Part shown: positions 1 to 11,123 of the stretch, one piece after another
Position numbering within the stretch: position 1 is the stretch's first letter
How the letters are laid out: each line of letters begins with the position of its first letter
Assembly: GCA_007570785.1 (NCBI GenBank)
Contig: ML664199.1
Coordinates: 20,344,597 to 20,408,596, forward strand
Origin: Antilocapra americana
Lineage: Eukaryota; Chordata; Mammalia; Artiodactyla; Antilocapridae
Direction: 5' to 3'
DNA: 64,000 bases
The notes under the pieces: generated by a model
What the model saw: the letters and a program-made list of their open reading frames with translations, nothing else
Databases searched by the model: none
Told to the model about the DNA's origin: nothing
Program-made: the position numbers and the translations under genes

Positions 1-1640
1 CCAACCATCCTGTAAGCTGAGCACTGCTGGCCTCTTCCAGACGGACAGCAGGCATGCCAACAGCCTGGCCCAGGCCGCAGAAGACGACTGTACACCCCAC
101 CTTCCGCAGGATAGGCCGCTTCTAACCCTGCAGCAAAGATCCGTTTCTTGGAAAGGATGGCTCACACAGCAGGCAGGGGGCAGGTGCAGGACCTCAGTGA
201 TGCGTCTTCAGGCAGGTGGTCAGCAAGACCCGCGAGGACTGCCTCCAGGAGCAGAGGTGCTGTGTCACTGCCCTGACCTCCGGCTTCCAGCTCACGAGCG
301 GGTTCGGCGCTGGTTACCCAGTGCAGTCCCTGCTGTCTCTCAGCCTGCCAAGTGCAGCCTGACGGCTTTAGGGCTTTGGGGCTTTGGGGCTTTGGGCACA
401 AGTCATGGTTTCGGTCTCTTATCTGCGCAAGAGCCCTGGTCTGACCAAACGCACTCCTCACCCCTCTTCGTGAAAGGGCCTCGCTCCCAGGTGAAGTCCA
501 CGTGAGGTTCACGTGTGCTACTCATTAGCCGTGCACGTGACGAGAAGCTGTGGGGCGGTGGGAGGAGGGGGCGGGGACGCGGCTGGGCACCCAGGTGCTG
601 CTCTTGCGCCCTGGATTGGGCCTCCGTGGTGTTGGAGGCGCAGAGCCCCGGTTGGCCCCACCTGTGTACAGCAGGAGGCCGTACAGGTCCTAGCGCCGCC
701 GCAGGGAGAACGCGCTGTGCTCATCAGGTGGGCGGAGCGGTGCATCAGCTGTTCACCTGGTGGCCCACAAGGGGTGGGTATGCACAGGGTGGCACCCACC
801 ACATTTGCTAGCGTGGCTCGCCAAGACTGTGCTGAGACCTGCCTGGCTTACCTCCCCGACCTGAACAGTGTCCCCATCTTCTCGGTGCCTGGCCCGCGTG
901 ACCCCAGGTGAACTACTCCTGTAGCCGAAAGGAAGCCACTTAGGCATCACCTCCTGTGTCTTCCAGTGCCACTGCCAGGTTTTGCCCGATTTCCCCATGG
1001 AGGCTTGAATGCTTCTCCCTAAGCATCCAGAATGTCACAGAGCGGCTGGGCTCTTTGGACACTAGCTGACCCCACGATGCCTCCTGCAGGCTCCCAGAGT
1101 TGCCAAAGCTGAGACAGGCTAACAGGACCCCAGGCATCGTCTTTGCCCCCACGGAGCCACAATGGAAGCCTTGATTCTGCTCGCAACAAGGGAGCTGACA
1201 CCCCAGAGCCGGCGAACTGTGTTCTCACCCACGTCCACCAACTTGGCCGCCAGAGAGGACACTACGCAGGACACGACAGGGGGCATCACAGTGGAGGACG
1301 TGAAGCATTCCATGGGCTCTCTAGGGCAATCTGAGAAAAACCCAGGGACCCTAGCAGAAGACAGGGCTTGAGCCTGCACCATCCTGATAACAGATAGGCC
1401 AGACATCTCCCCACCCCACCTACTGCCCTGATGACAGCTAGGATCTAGAACCCGCTTCTCCTGCACATGGGCCAATACCTGCTGAACTGTGGGCTCCAGT
1501 GGGATCTGCCAACTCTGGGGCAGATTCAAACTGACCCTACCTACAGGCAGTTGGCCACCCTGGAGCCCAGTTGCCAAGAGGAGAGAATAGATAGCGCTGG
1601 CAACCCAAGCTACCTTCCACTCCACACAGCGTCCTTTCCC
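1..1640. other. GC-rich block of unknown origin
   Basis: This stretch is clearly richer in G+C and CpG than the AT-rich remainder, and the change is abrupt near 1640. It contains short GGGCTTTG-type tandem units at 371-397. Several overlapping open frames exist on both strands, the longest 168 codons on the minus strand (1119-1625), but none shows a recognisable domain, and long chance frames are expected in GC-rich DNA. I do not recognise a repeat family. It could be the edge of a gene with a CpG-island promoter, a segmental duplication, or a piece of a bovine satellite; the sequence alone does not decide. Confidence 0.6.
480..780. promoter_or_regulatory. CpG-island-like segment with triple E-box and GC box
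   Basis: By hand count about 22 CpG dinucleotides occur in these 300 bases, close to the number expected from base composition, whereas the rest of the window is CpG-depleted. Palindromic CACGTG E-boxes lie at 499-504, 510-515 and 534-539; the first two form a 7-bp inverted repeat with a 3-bp spacer (499-515). A GC box (GGGGGCGGGG) is at 567-576. CACGTG is bound by bHLH-zip factors (USF, MYC/MAX, TFE families) and GC boxes by SP factors. Promoter function is inferred; no transcript or TATA element is seen. Confidence 0.4.
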
Positions 1641-1794
1641 CCTCCCTTTGCAAAGATAATTTTTCTAAAGCCTGTTTGGGGCTGGACACTCATTTTGAAG
1701 CTATTTTGGTAAGGGAGAGAGAGAGTGGAGGATGGATTTCCCTGTAGATTGTACCTTGCAGTTTTTTTCTCTTTTTTTTTTTTTTAATTAGCAG
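1641..1794. other. Transition DNA with T-rich tract
   Basis: Purine-rich (GA)n-like sequence near 1711-1726 and a long T tract at about 1765-1785 separate the GC-rich block from the first SINE. Nothing else is recognised. Confidence 0.5.
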
Positions 1795-1806
1795 TTTTAA
1801 TATTTA

Positions 1807-2022
1807 GGGCTTCCCTGGTGACTCAGACAGTAAAGCGTCTGCCTGCAATGTAGGAGACCTGGGTTCAATCCCTGGGTCAGAAAGATTCCCTGGAGAAGGC
1901 AATGGCAACCCATTCTAGTACTCTTGCCTAGAAAATCCCATGGATGGAGGAGCCTAGTAGGCTACAGTCCATGGGGTCACAGAGAGTCAGATACAACTGA
2001 GCGACTTTGCTTGCTTTCTTTC
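1807..2022 (+). mobile_element. Bov-tA SINE, sense
   Basis: The tRNA-derived head (cttccctggtgactcag), an internal B-box-like gggttcaatcc, and the ruminant-specific body ending in a gactgagcgacttt-type tail identify a Bov-tA SINE. It is flanked by a target-site duplication ttttaatattt at 1795-1805 and 2023-2033, which fixes both ends. Non-coding; mobilised by BovB LINE machinery in this family. Confidence 0.92.
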
Positions 2023-2034
2023 TTTTAATATTTT

Positions 2035-3020
2035 AAATAATGATTTTTAATTTTGAAAAGGAAAGCATTTAATGTCTTTTAAAAGGGGGAAAAGAGAGTA
2101 TCAATAGAATGAGCCTGAACAAATATTTTAATTATACTTCTATTTTTACATGATTCTTTATACCCAGCATTGTTACCCAGAATGTTGTTGAGCTATGAGA
2201 AAGGTATCAATCAGATACTTACTTTTTAGCCAAAACATTAAGGATTTTATGCCTGCATTTCATAAGTGATGAGTTTATCCATGTGCCTTTGAGAAAATGC
2301 TGAGAAACTTTTCTGAGCCTCAGACAGAAAATATAAGTTGTGAAATTCCTTAATGGCTATGCCTTCCAAAACAGAACAAAAGGAAAGAGTTATTGAGGTA
2401 ACTAAAACAAAGCAAGAAATACTGCAGAAAAAGAGAAAAATATTTTTCCCCAGGTCTGAATCTAGCAGCTCAGAACACATGAAGGAGATGAATGAACTGA
2501 AAAGGTATTTGCGATTGAAGAGATAGATGCTGAGCTATTATTTCTTATGATGCTATGAGATATTTATAACAACAACAACAAAAAAAACCTCTTAAAAATA
2601 AAATCAGCACCCAGTTTCTCAGCAGCAAACAACCTTCAGATTCCACTAGCAACATTATGCCTTAAACACAAGTGCATGTTTAAATATTTTAGAAATGGCT
2701 GAAATAAAATTTTGTGTTTTATTTATCAGCTGTGTATACATTCATATGCTATTTTCAGAATATTCCTTTAATAAACTTCTTTCCCCATACTAGAATAATC
2801 AAAGTAAACTTAGAGCAAAATATTTTCTTTTCAGACTGCTCCCTTATCCTAAAATGCTAATGAAATCATAGTATATAAAAACCTTTAAGTGTGGTAGTTA
2901 ATTTTTAAAAAGAAAATATTAAAAGCAGATTTTTAGTAGTCAGATTTTTTATAATCCAAAGAGTATCATGGAGTCAACTTTGAAAATGTGCTCTCTCACC
3001 TTTCTCATTTAAAACAATAA
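2035..3020. other. Unique AT-rich DNA
   Basis: No repeat family or coding signal is recognised. The only local feature is an AAC-type tract followed by an A run near 2570-2587. Confidence 0.5.
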
Positions 3021-3022
3021 CA

Positions 3023-3064
3023 ATAATATATATATATGCATATATATATATATATATATATATA
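3023..3064. repeat. (TA)n microsatellite
   Basis: A run of TA dinucleotides, interrupted once by GC near 3039, preceded by AAC/AAT units. It directly abuts the low-coordinate end of the pseudogene-like relic. Confidence 0.95.
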
Positions 3065-3069
3065 GGGTT

Positions 3070-3510
3070 TGACATTTCCCCTTGTGAGCTGTAAGTTCCA
3101 GAAATCAGAGGACATTACTGAAACTTTTGTTATTTCACATTTTCTCCTGAATGGCTTTCGTGGTCACATGGTCAGAAGACAATTACCACCATACTCTCAG
3201 TCTTCAGGAGCTTTGCGGGTCATACTACAGGCTTTCAGTGCTTCTGCTCTCTTGGTGTTGTTGAATACACAGTGAAAGGGGTGGATTAAATTGTTCTGGT
3301 GCATCAAGTGGTATCACATTGTCCTGAAATAATTCAAGTATCTCACGAAGCTCTTGGAAAGTGATCCCTTGCATGTGAAATAAAATAAACCCCATCCAGT
3401 TGTAACCCTCATGAAACATTTTGGTAAAATCAAATCCAAGATATGTTCTTTGTCAAATAGGTCACAGTCTTCTATACCATATCAAAGCAGCTTGTTGACA
3501 AATGAAAAGT
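3070..3510 (-). pseudogene. Decayed coding-like relic, family not identified
   Basis: Read on the minus strand, a 64-codon open frame (3225-3419) has protein-like composition (rich in Phe, Glu, Leu, Asp, Ile). Immediately upstream, in another frame, the sequence at about 3420-3505 reads as a continuous acidic, protein-like stretch interrupted by one TGA. Downstream, at about 3075-3225, a third frame continues with basic and mixed residues and two TGA codons. Stepping between frames with TGA codons at plausible CGA or TGG sites is the pattern of a frameshifted pseudogene. There is no poly-A tail at the 3' side (a TA microsatellite lies there) and no clear exon boundary. I do not recognise the parent protein. 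It could be a retrocopy, a duplicated exon or an old transposon coding region; chance cannot be excluded. Confidence 0.35.
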
Positions 3511-4030
3511 AAATTATTGATGTGGTAAGTTTGTGTCTTGGTTTGCCTTGGGAAATTGCTCATGTGTACATTTGTTTGTTTTTCTTTGTTTCGGTTTGTG
3601 TTTTTTTGTTATATGATACCAAGGATTTGATTTAGTAGTTTAGTTTTGGTCATGGTAGTGACTTAATTGGATATGTTGTTTTATTTGCAGGTGTTACGCA
3701 CACAGTTTTATAGACACAGCCTAAATGGGAACTCAACACACGAAAAGATATGAATTTAGGGGGAAAAAAACATACAAAAATAAGTATAAATTAAGGAGTT
3801 CCATAAAACTGATTCCAAATCCATCTCTGAATTTTTTCAGATTTCATGACATATTCCTTAAAGTAAAAGGCAAAAAAGAATGTTATATAAGAACATTACA
3901 TCATATATCTTACAGAATAACATCAAATTCACTTTGGTGACTTACTTTTCCAGTGATAACCACAGTATTATTAATACATATCTCCCCCATGTTTTTATTT
4001 ATTTATTTTTTAACAGTAATCATTTCTACT
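3511..4030. other. Unique DNA
   Basis: T/G-rich sequence near 3570-3620 and AT-rich sequence up to the L1. No gene or repeat family is recognised. Confidence 0.5.
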
Positions 4031-4571
4031 TTTTTTTTAAATTTTCTTTACTTTATTGTGTTGGTTTTGCCATACAATGACATGAAACCGCCATGGGTTT
4101 ACCTATGCTCCCCCTCCAGAACCTCTCTCCCAGTTCCCTCCCCCTGGGACATCTCAGTGCACCAGCCCCGAGCATCAATCCTGGGCTGGCGATTGATTAC
4201 ACATATGATAATTAACATGTTTCAATGCCATTCTCCATATCATCCCACCCTTGCCCTCTTCCACAGTCCACAAGTCTGTTCTATACATCTGCGTTCCTTT
4301 TTCTGACTCGCATGCAGGGTTCTTGTTACCATCTTTCTAAATTCCATATATATGCGTTAGTATACTATATTGTTGTTTTTCCTTCTGGCTTACTTCACTC
4401 TGGATAATAGGCTCCAGTTCCATCCACCTGAGTAGAACTGATTCAAATGAATATTTTTTTAATGCTGAGTAATATTCCATTGTGTATATGTACCACAGCT
4501 TTCTTATCCATTCGTCAGTTGATGGGCATCTAGGTTGCTTCCAGGTCCTGGCTGTTGTAAATGTGACTTTG
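4031..4571 (-). mobile_element. L1 LINE 3' end, antisense (5'-truncated)
   Basis: The T-rich start is the complement of the poly-A tail. It is followed by the artiodactyl L1 3' UTR, then the complement of the last codons of ORF2 (the region encoding the [13 protein letters not shown] C-terminus) around 4340-4570. The copy ends abruptly inside ORF2, so it is 5'-truncated and inactive. An LTR fragment starts directly afterwards. Confidence 0.9.
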
Positions 4572-4574
4572 ACA

Positions 4575-5065
4575 CTACTCTCAGCAAACGATGAGGTCTA
4601 TGTGCCCTCCCTTTAAAATGATTAACATGGTGACTCTTTTGACTAACAGGGTATGGAATTTACAAAGCTATTGACTTTTGTGACTAGGTCATTAAAGACC
4701 ATGAAGCCCCTGCTTTGCTAATTAAACTACTTGCCTTGAAATTGTATATAAAACCCAACTACACAGAGGCCACCATGCCAAGGAAGCCTAAACCCACCCA
4801 AGAGCAGAAACCACGTGGCAGCTCTGAAACTACAAGAGAGAGGCTCATAGGCAGTCCCAGCGACTTGGCCTCCTACATTTTCTAATTCTAGTACTAGGTC
4901 TAGTTCTCATCTAGCTGCAGCCCCAAGAGACACCCTGAGCCACAACCTCCCAACTGCCCAACTTCCAAATTCCAACCCACTGAAACCATGAGAAATAACA
5001 ATAGAGTAGTTGTTGTAAGTCACAGTTTGGGGAAAATTAATTTGTCAGTCATTTACTTACTATCG
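4575..5065 (+). mobile_element. MaLR-type LTR (endogenous retrovirus relic)
   Basis: Diagnostic blocks in order: a gtgactaggtcat motif, a region like the central ccacgtggca block, a ctgcagcccc...gacaccctgagcca block, and a 3' part with aaaccatgagaaataa, gtaagtcacagtttggg and a decayed 'taatttgt' end. This matches the layout of mammalian ERVL-MaLR LTRs. It is old and heavily diverged, with no internal retroviral genes. Confidence 0.65.
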
Positions 5066-5073
5066 TTTACTTA

Positions 5074-5269
5074 GCTTCCCTGATAGCTCAGTTGGTAAAG
5101 AATTCACCTACAGTGCAGGAGACCTGGGTTTAATCCCTGGGTTGGGAAGATCGCCTGGAGAATGGAAAAGCTACCCACTCCAGGATTCTGGTCTGGAAAA
5201 TTCCATGGACTATATATAGTCCACGGGGTCGCAAAGAGTTGGACGTGACTGAGTGACTTTCATTTTCAT
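5074..5269 (+). mobile_element. Bov-tA SINE, sense
   Basis: Contains the cttccctgatagctcagttgg head, B-box-like gggtttaatcc, and the ccacggggtcgcaaagagttgg body. Short flanking similarity (tttactta at 5066-5073, tttacata at 5270-5277) is consistent with a target-site duplication. Confidence 0.9.
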
Positions 5270-5277
5270 TTTACATA

Positions 5278-6436
5278 GTAAATATTTTTGAATATCCACT
5301 CTGTGCTGGGCCGTTATCTTAAGTGTGAATAACTGAATCCTGCATAGATTTCTCCCCCTACAAAAAATAAAATTTAATTATTAATTAACCCCTTCGTTCT
5401 CTGTGGTTCCATGGCTCTCTGGATTGGTTAAGAAATACTTATTTCTCTTGTCCGCATTGTATAAGTCGCATACCTGTTTGGTTATAAATTTCTAAACTCA
5501 AGGTCATGGTTCATTTCGTTTCCCGCTGTAGTGTACAATGCACAGAAACGATCAGTGACCACTGTACCCCCTGTCTAGATAAGGACATTCAGTACAGGAA
5601 AGTGACACCACTGTCCCACAAATTAAAAACTAATAAAGGTTTTTATACACGACTTCTTTAAGATGGCTGAAGTGTTCGATTCAAGATAAAGAAGTCCTTT
5701 TAAAAATATGTGATCATCGCTATTAAGCTACTTATTGCAGCAGTCAAAAAGTAGTTTTCAAATATCCTAGTCATTAATAAACAAGCCTTAAGTTATTAAA
5801 ATAGCTATTCCTTAAACTTTTTTTTTTAATTTGTCAAATACTCTGTTTACACAGCTATAGATCATTTTGTTCTAATTGTAGACTGAATCTGAAAAGGGCT
5901 CTGGATGTGATAAAAAGCAGTGTCCCGGCCACCTCGTTACAATGTTCCTTCCTACCACTAGTCTATGCTATTGTACTAAATACCGAATGCTCACTCAGTG
6001 TCCATAGGCATGTTGAAAGGACTTCAGATTTTTAGCTCATATGGAAAAAAGTCAGATGCCTGATTGTTTCCTCTAATTTGAAGCAAACAATTTAAAAACA
6101 ATTCTGTTCACAAAATATATATTTTAATTCATAAATTTAAGTTTTTAAAACTTTGTCAATTCAGAAAAGAAAATTCAGAGAAATCTCTTTTTTTAAGATC
6201 TTTCTAATTTTGAGTAGAAGCAATCCAATCTTCATAAATACACATTCTTAAAATGTTCAGTTTTTGTTCATTTCTTCTAGTGGTTTGCCCTGGGTTTGAT
6301 CTACATTTGAGGATAAGATGAATTTTTAAATCCCATGAATTCTACCTCAACACTGCTTTCTCTACTTAACCCATTTTTTCCTCTTTCCATTAGTATAGTT
6401 CAGAGCCATAATATCTAAAAATTAAATAACAGTACA
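5278..6436. other. Unique DNA with retained CpGs
   Basis: Apart from a possible MIR-like scrap at about 5280-5330 no repeat is recognised. The stretch 5390-5960 keeps more CpG dinucleotides than neighbouring AT-rich DNA, which can reflect low germline methylation or constraint. No coding frame is supported. Confidence 0.4.
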
Positions 6437-6670
6437 GGCAAACACTTATTGAGGTCTTATTTGTTTGAAGTTCTGTGCTGAGGGCTTCATACATGCTATC
6501 CTGTTTAAAATGTTTATTAACATGGTGAAATAGATTCTAAAATTATTCCTATTTTACAGATGTGTTAATCTTAGAGGACTTGCAGAACTAAGTAATTTGC
6601 CCAAGGTCATAGTCAGGAGTGCTGGAACCAGCCTGCAACTGAAGAGCAGGGCACAGAGCCCAGCTTTCTA
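6437..6670 (-). mobile_element. MIR SINE, antisense
   Basis: The order 'cacttattgaggtctta', 'ttacagatgtgttaa', 'tttgcccaaggtcat' and 'agcagggcacagagcc' follows the reverse complement of the MIR consensus. It is an ancient mammalian SINE, strongly diverged. Confidence 0.8.
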
Positions 6671-7025
6671 TCTTACTTCTCTAGCTCATGGCTGGAAGAG
6701 ACTTTAAAATCTAGTCTACTCCCCATTTGATTCTCATTCTCCTTTGACATTACTGCAAATTGTCACAAGCCTGTGTTGAAACATCTCTAATGACTGTCAT
6801 AGTAGCCTCCTATTTCTCAACTCCAACCCACACTAATTGAAGAAGACTGTTATCAAAAGCTTTTGTCATAATCTCCCCTCTGCTCAAATAAACAACTCAT
6901 GTTTCTAAATGAAGCAACTATGATACTTCAGATATCCTAAACTCCTTCCAAACCAGCTACTCACACTCTTCAATTCAAAACCTGCGTCCAGAATCCTACA
7001 TCCATTGTCCTCATGGGCATAATAT
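6671..7025. mobile_element. Possible ancient LINE/SINE relic
   Basis: Parts such as gctggaagagactttaaaat and 'gttgaaacatctctaatgac' resemble a mammalian-wide ancient repeat with 'tctagtccaac...gaacacctccaatgac'-type blocks. The divergence is too high to name the family. Confidence 0.3.
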
Positions 7026-8887
7026 CCTGTGTCCTCCGTCTTAGAATATGGTCCCCACTGACTCTCTCTCTACATACCCCTATTTGTCTCATCCTTAAAG
7101 AGCCTCTTAAAATTGACCCAGCTTTGCCACACATTATTTTCTGTGGTATGTTATAATTACATGAAGGACAAAATTCAGAACTCAGCAGCTGTGACTTTGC
7201 CTATCCTCAATTAATCTGTTTTGAGAATAGTCACAATTTTGTCTGATGTCTAAGAAACTTGCAGTGTTATAATAGAACATATCAAAAAATTTTTGATGGA
7301 CTCATACGTGTATGCAGGCATATGTGGATACATGGACGAAAGCTTTAAAAAGAAATGAGTCCCCTTGTTTCTGCCTATATAAGTAATACTTCAAAAAATG
7401 TTTGAATTCAAATAACTGGCTCATAATAAACCCTTTAGGAGCCTTCACACTACCTTACTATTACTAATTCAACCAAATGTGGTTAAATTGGACTTAACAG
7501 GCTTTTTAATTAATTGAACCAAGTTTTAATATTTGACCGGATTGAAAGCATAGTGTTTCAAACTAGTCTTTTGATAAAACCATCTTTTTTATGGAGTTTG
7601 TTGCTTAAACTCATTTGATATGATGTGAAGCAAACATCTCTTGAACTTTGAGACCATAATCTGTTCAACATTTCAGGGAATATTTTATCACTTATAAATG
7701 TAGAATGCACATCTGGTATTATAAACCAAAATACCAAGGTGTGTAAACTGAAGGTCATCAGAGATATACATGGTGGTCAAGAGAAAGAAAAATATGCACT
7801 CTTATACTATTATCTGTAGCAATTTGCATTTGTAAAAAAAGTTAATAGAAATAGTCAATATGAGTGTATGTACATTCTTCCTTCTTAAAAAGAGAAACCA
7901 TGACCCCAAATAGTACTGTATTTTTAAAAAAAGAAAAAAAATACTACTAGTTAACTCATGATGAAAAAATTAAGATTCCAAATTGAAATGTTTTAGAAAT
8001 AATTAGACTTTGGTTAAGCTCACTGTCAAGTAGAAATTCATTTTTAATCACAAAATATATTTTTCCAGGGCTATTTTATCTTTGTTTTAATTTGCTATTT
8101 AGCAGTACCCTGAAATATTAATAATTTGTTTAATAAATTCCTTCTAACTCTTAATAAATTTTTAATGACAAAAATCTATCTTAGAGATCTGTGTGAGAAT
8201 TGATGTCACTTGCTTTCTGAAAGTGTTAAATTATTGACCTCCTGAAGAGTTTCATTTGAACCTCTATCCTTTGTTTGCCATCACCTGTGTTCATATCTGC
8301 TTAGAAATTTTGTGAAATGTAAAAACCATTGATTTTATAAGCCATGATAACAAATGTTCTAGAAATGGGAAGGAAAATGTTTCAATTTACAAAATAATAA
8401 AAGTTGCATTCCAGATTCTAGTGTTAAGTTATTTGTAATTAGCCTGATGAGAAAATAAGCCCATAGAACTTTGGACAAGAGTAGAAGACTTTGGATAAGG
8501 GTAGAAGGAAACAGTCTCACAGAGGTTCCATCGTTGGCCTGTTTTCTACAAAACACAGACCTGGATATCCCTCCAGGTTTGCCTGCATGCCAGGGCTGTA
8601 GGGGCTCCAGATAAGTTCCTTTCTCCATGCTGATTCTCAGCACGTGGGAAGGTCAGCTCTGGATTCTGACAGAGTCAAGGTACATTTTATCAGAATTGCT
8701 GGGCTGCTGACTCCCCTGTTTTCTTCTCTCCTGTATCATGACAGCAAAACACAATGCTCAGCTTCAGAAATAGGTAAACTTGAAGATAAAGGAAATTTAT
8801 GGCACTTTCATACCCCAATCCATTTATGCCCCCAGCAGAAATTTATACAGGGATTATCGCTATAGATTTTGGAGATGAAGTGTTTAG
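7026..8887. other. Unique AT-rich DNA
   Basis: No gene or repeat family is recognised. At 8468-8507 a 20-bp unit is tandemly duplicated with two mismatches (actttggacaagagtagaag, then the same with t and g changes). The other open frames here are short and unsupported. Confidence 0.5.
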
Positions 8888-9095
8888 TGAAAAGCCCATG
8901 GACTTTACTGTCAATCAGATCTGAATTGATCTCTGGCTCCTCAATTTACTAATTATTCGATTTTTGATCATTTAACTTCTCTGAATCTGTTTCTTTATAA
9001 TGTTACCAAACGTATAGGATTGGGGAGAAAAATTAAATGAGGTAAAATGTATGTGATTTTAAATATTACCAAACTCAACGCAATAAATGATAGTG
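8888..9095 (+). mobile_element. MIR SINE, sense (diverged)
   Basis: The order 'catggactttactgtcaatcag', 'aacttctctgaatctgtttc', 'aattaaatgaggtaaaatg', 'caataaatga' follows the sense MIR consensus. Confidence 0.65.
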
Positions 9096-9596
9096 ACTCT
9101 GGTGGTAAATTCTCTATAGGTCCCAAAGCCAGTCCTCCTCTATGGAAAAGGGAGCAGCGCTGTGAATTAAACTCATTGTGAAGTTCCCCAGGGAATGTCA
9201 CCCTCTTGCAACTGAAGGGCTAATTCAGTATTGAAATTAAAACTCAGATTTGGTTTTAATTCTATCTTCCCATGGCCCAGGAGCAGGGAGGGTGCCGGCT
9301 AGCACTACTTCTGTGCACTGAATGCGTAGCGCAGGTCAGTCTGAAATGGGGACTGACTGTTGACTGAGTCAGATAGACCTGGGGCAGAGGGAGGGGTTTG
9401 TACTTTTTTTTTTTGTAACATTTCCCAACAGAGAAACCTTGGAAAATCTGCTTGCATTTTCTACATCTCCATTTCCTCATTCAGCAAAATATGAAAACAA
9501 TGACATAGGCTTAATTAAGAACAATTAATTCGTGCTAATATGTCATGGCAATATTAGCAACGTAACTCAGATTAAGGTCCATAGGCCCTTATCCTA

Positions 9597-9598
<2 letters not shown>
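9096..9598. other. Unique DNA
   Basis: No gene or repeat is recognised; a short T run lies near 9403-9413. Confidence 0.45.
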
Positions 9599-9643
<45 letters not shown>

Positions 9644-9650
9644 TATATAT
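9598..9650. repeat. (AT)n microsatellite
   Basis: About 20 AT units in a row (9600-9641) followed by ttttatatat. It abuts the poly-T start of an antisense CHR SINE. Confidence 0.95.
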
Positions 9651-9945
9651 TTTTTTTTTAAATTTTCGGCTGTGCTGTGTCTTTATTTCTTCACAGGCTT
9701 TTCCCTTATTGTGGTGAGCAGGGGCTGCTCTTGGTTTGGTACACAGTTTTCTCCTTGCAGCAGCTTCTCTGGTTGCAGAGCACAAGCTCTAGAGCACAAG
9801 CTCAATTTTGTAGCTCAAAGCTCAAAGTTGTAGCACACAGGCTTAGTTGCTCTGCAGCATGTAGTATCTTCCTGGACCGGGGATTGAACCTGTGTCTCTT
9901 GCATCAGCAGGTGGATTCTTTAATACAGAGCTACCTGGGAAGGCC
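9651..9945 (-). mobile_element. CHR-type SINE, antisense
   Basis: The poly-T start, 'ggctgtgctgtgtctttatt', 'ttagttgctctgcagcatgta', 'ggaccggggattgaacctg' and a final 'gagctacctgggaaggcc' are the reverse complement of the cetartiodactyl tRNA-Glu-derived CHR SINE. There is a local duplication of caagctc/caaagctc units at 9781-9830. Confidence 0.85.
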
Positions 9946-10928
9946 TATCCAATATACTTTGTGGGTCTCTGTGTTGCAGAATTCTCCAAGTTTCCCTGAA
10001 TGTTTGCCCTTAGAAATGTTCTGAGAAAAAGAATTATTACGGAGTTCCATGGTCAAATATAGATGGGAAACAGTAAACTTTATACCCTTTCTTGGAGAGT
10101 CCCAAGTCTGGTATATTAAAAGCCCTGAGAAATACTTCAGTAAAAGAAATCTATACAACTCAACAGTCGTCTGAGAATGTTTCCCAAAATATTAAATATG
10201 TATCTTCTTTTCCTTTCTTTAGCATATGTTTTGGCATGGGTAGTTAACATAACATACTTTGGGAAACATCAATTGTGCTGACCACGTCAAGTTAGGTGCA
10301 AAGGGTGTGAATTGCTGGATGATCTCAACATCACAAATGGTGCTGTTGCATTTCATTCTCATACAGAAACCAACTCTGACCAACACACATTGCTTAACAG
10401 AGGTTCTTTGGCTCTGCAAAGTGAGTCTCCTTTTAAACTACTAAGTGGGCTTCCATTTTGTTCTTGTCTTTTAAAGTTACCCTGTCACATTGGAAGAGGT
10501 AAACACTGTGAAGAGGGGAGTGACACATCCAGGACTTCAGAAGCCTTGTTGAAGGTATTAGAACAATTCATATGTGTCCTTAGGTATGGATTTTTCATGC
10601 TGATAATCACCTACATTTATGGATATGATATATGATTCTATGAACATTTAATTCCAGGTAAACTGGACCACAATTTGAAAATAAAATCAGACCAAAATCT
10701 GACTACTGAGGAGAAGGTCTGGGGATATTACTATTGTATTTCCTGGGACCTACCCAAGTAATAAGACTTGTCTACTGATCTATTAGATCTAAGACATAGT
10801 ATGACTCACTGGATGTACAGTGATCTATGAGATATCTACATGCTCTACCAAAAGAGCAGCTGGCACTTAATAGGCCTTTAGTAAATACTTGCTAAATATA
10901 TGAGCAAAGTAAGGCAAGGAGTTTAACT
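9946..10928. other. Mostly unique DNA
   Basis: No coding region is supported. A short L2/MIR-like 3' scrap (gcagctggcacttaatagg ... aaatacttgctaaatata) lies at about 10855-10905. Confidence 0.45.
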
Positions 10929-11123
10929 GGGCTTCCTTTGTGGCTTAGCTGGTAAAGAATCCACCTGCAATGTGGGAGACCTGGATTCGATCCTTGGGTT
11001 GGGAAGATCACCTGGAAAAGGGAAAGGCTACCCACTCCAGTATTCTGGCCTGGAGAATTCCACTGACTGTATAGTCCATGGGGTCACAAAGAGTCAGACA
11101 TGACTGAGTGACTTTCACTTTTC
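10929..11123 (+). mobile_element. Bov-tA SINE, sense
   Basis: Full-length family order: gggcttcctttgtggcttag head, ggattcgatcc B-box, 'cacctggaaaagggaaagg', 'ctgtatagtccatgggg', and tail gactgagtgactttcac. Confidence 0.92.

Noticed and set aside
1119..1625. 168-codon minus-strand open frame in the GC-rich block
   Set aside because: Long frames arise easily in GC-rich DNA; there is no recognised domain, and overlapping frames of similar quality occur on both strands. Kept only as part of the unknown block.
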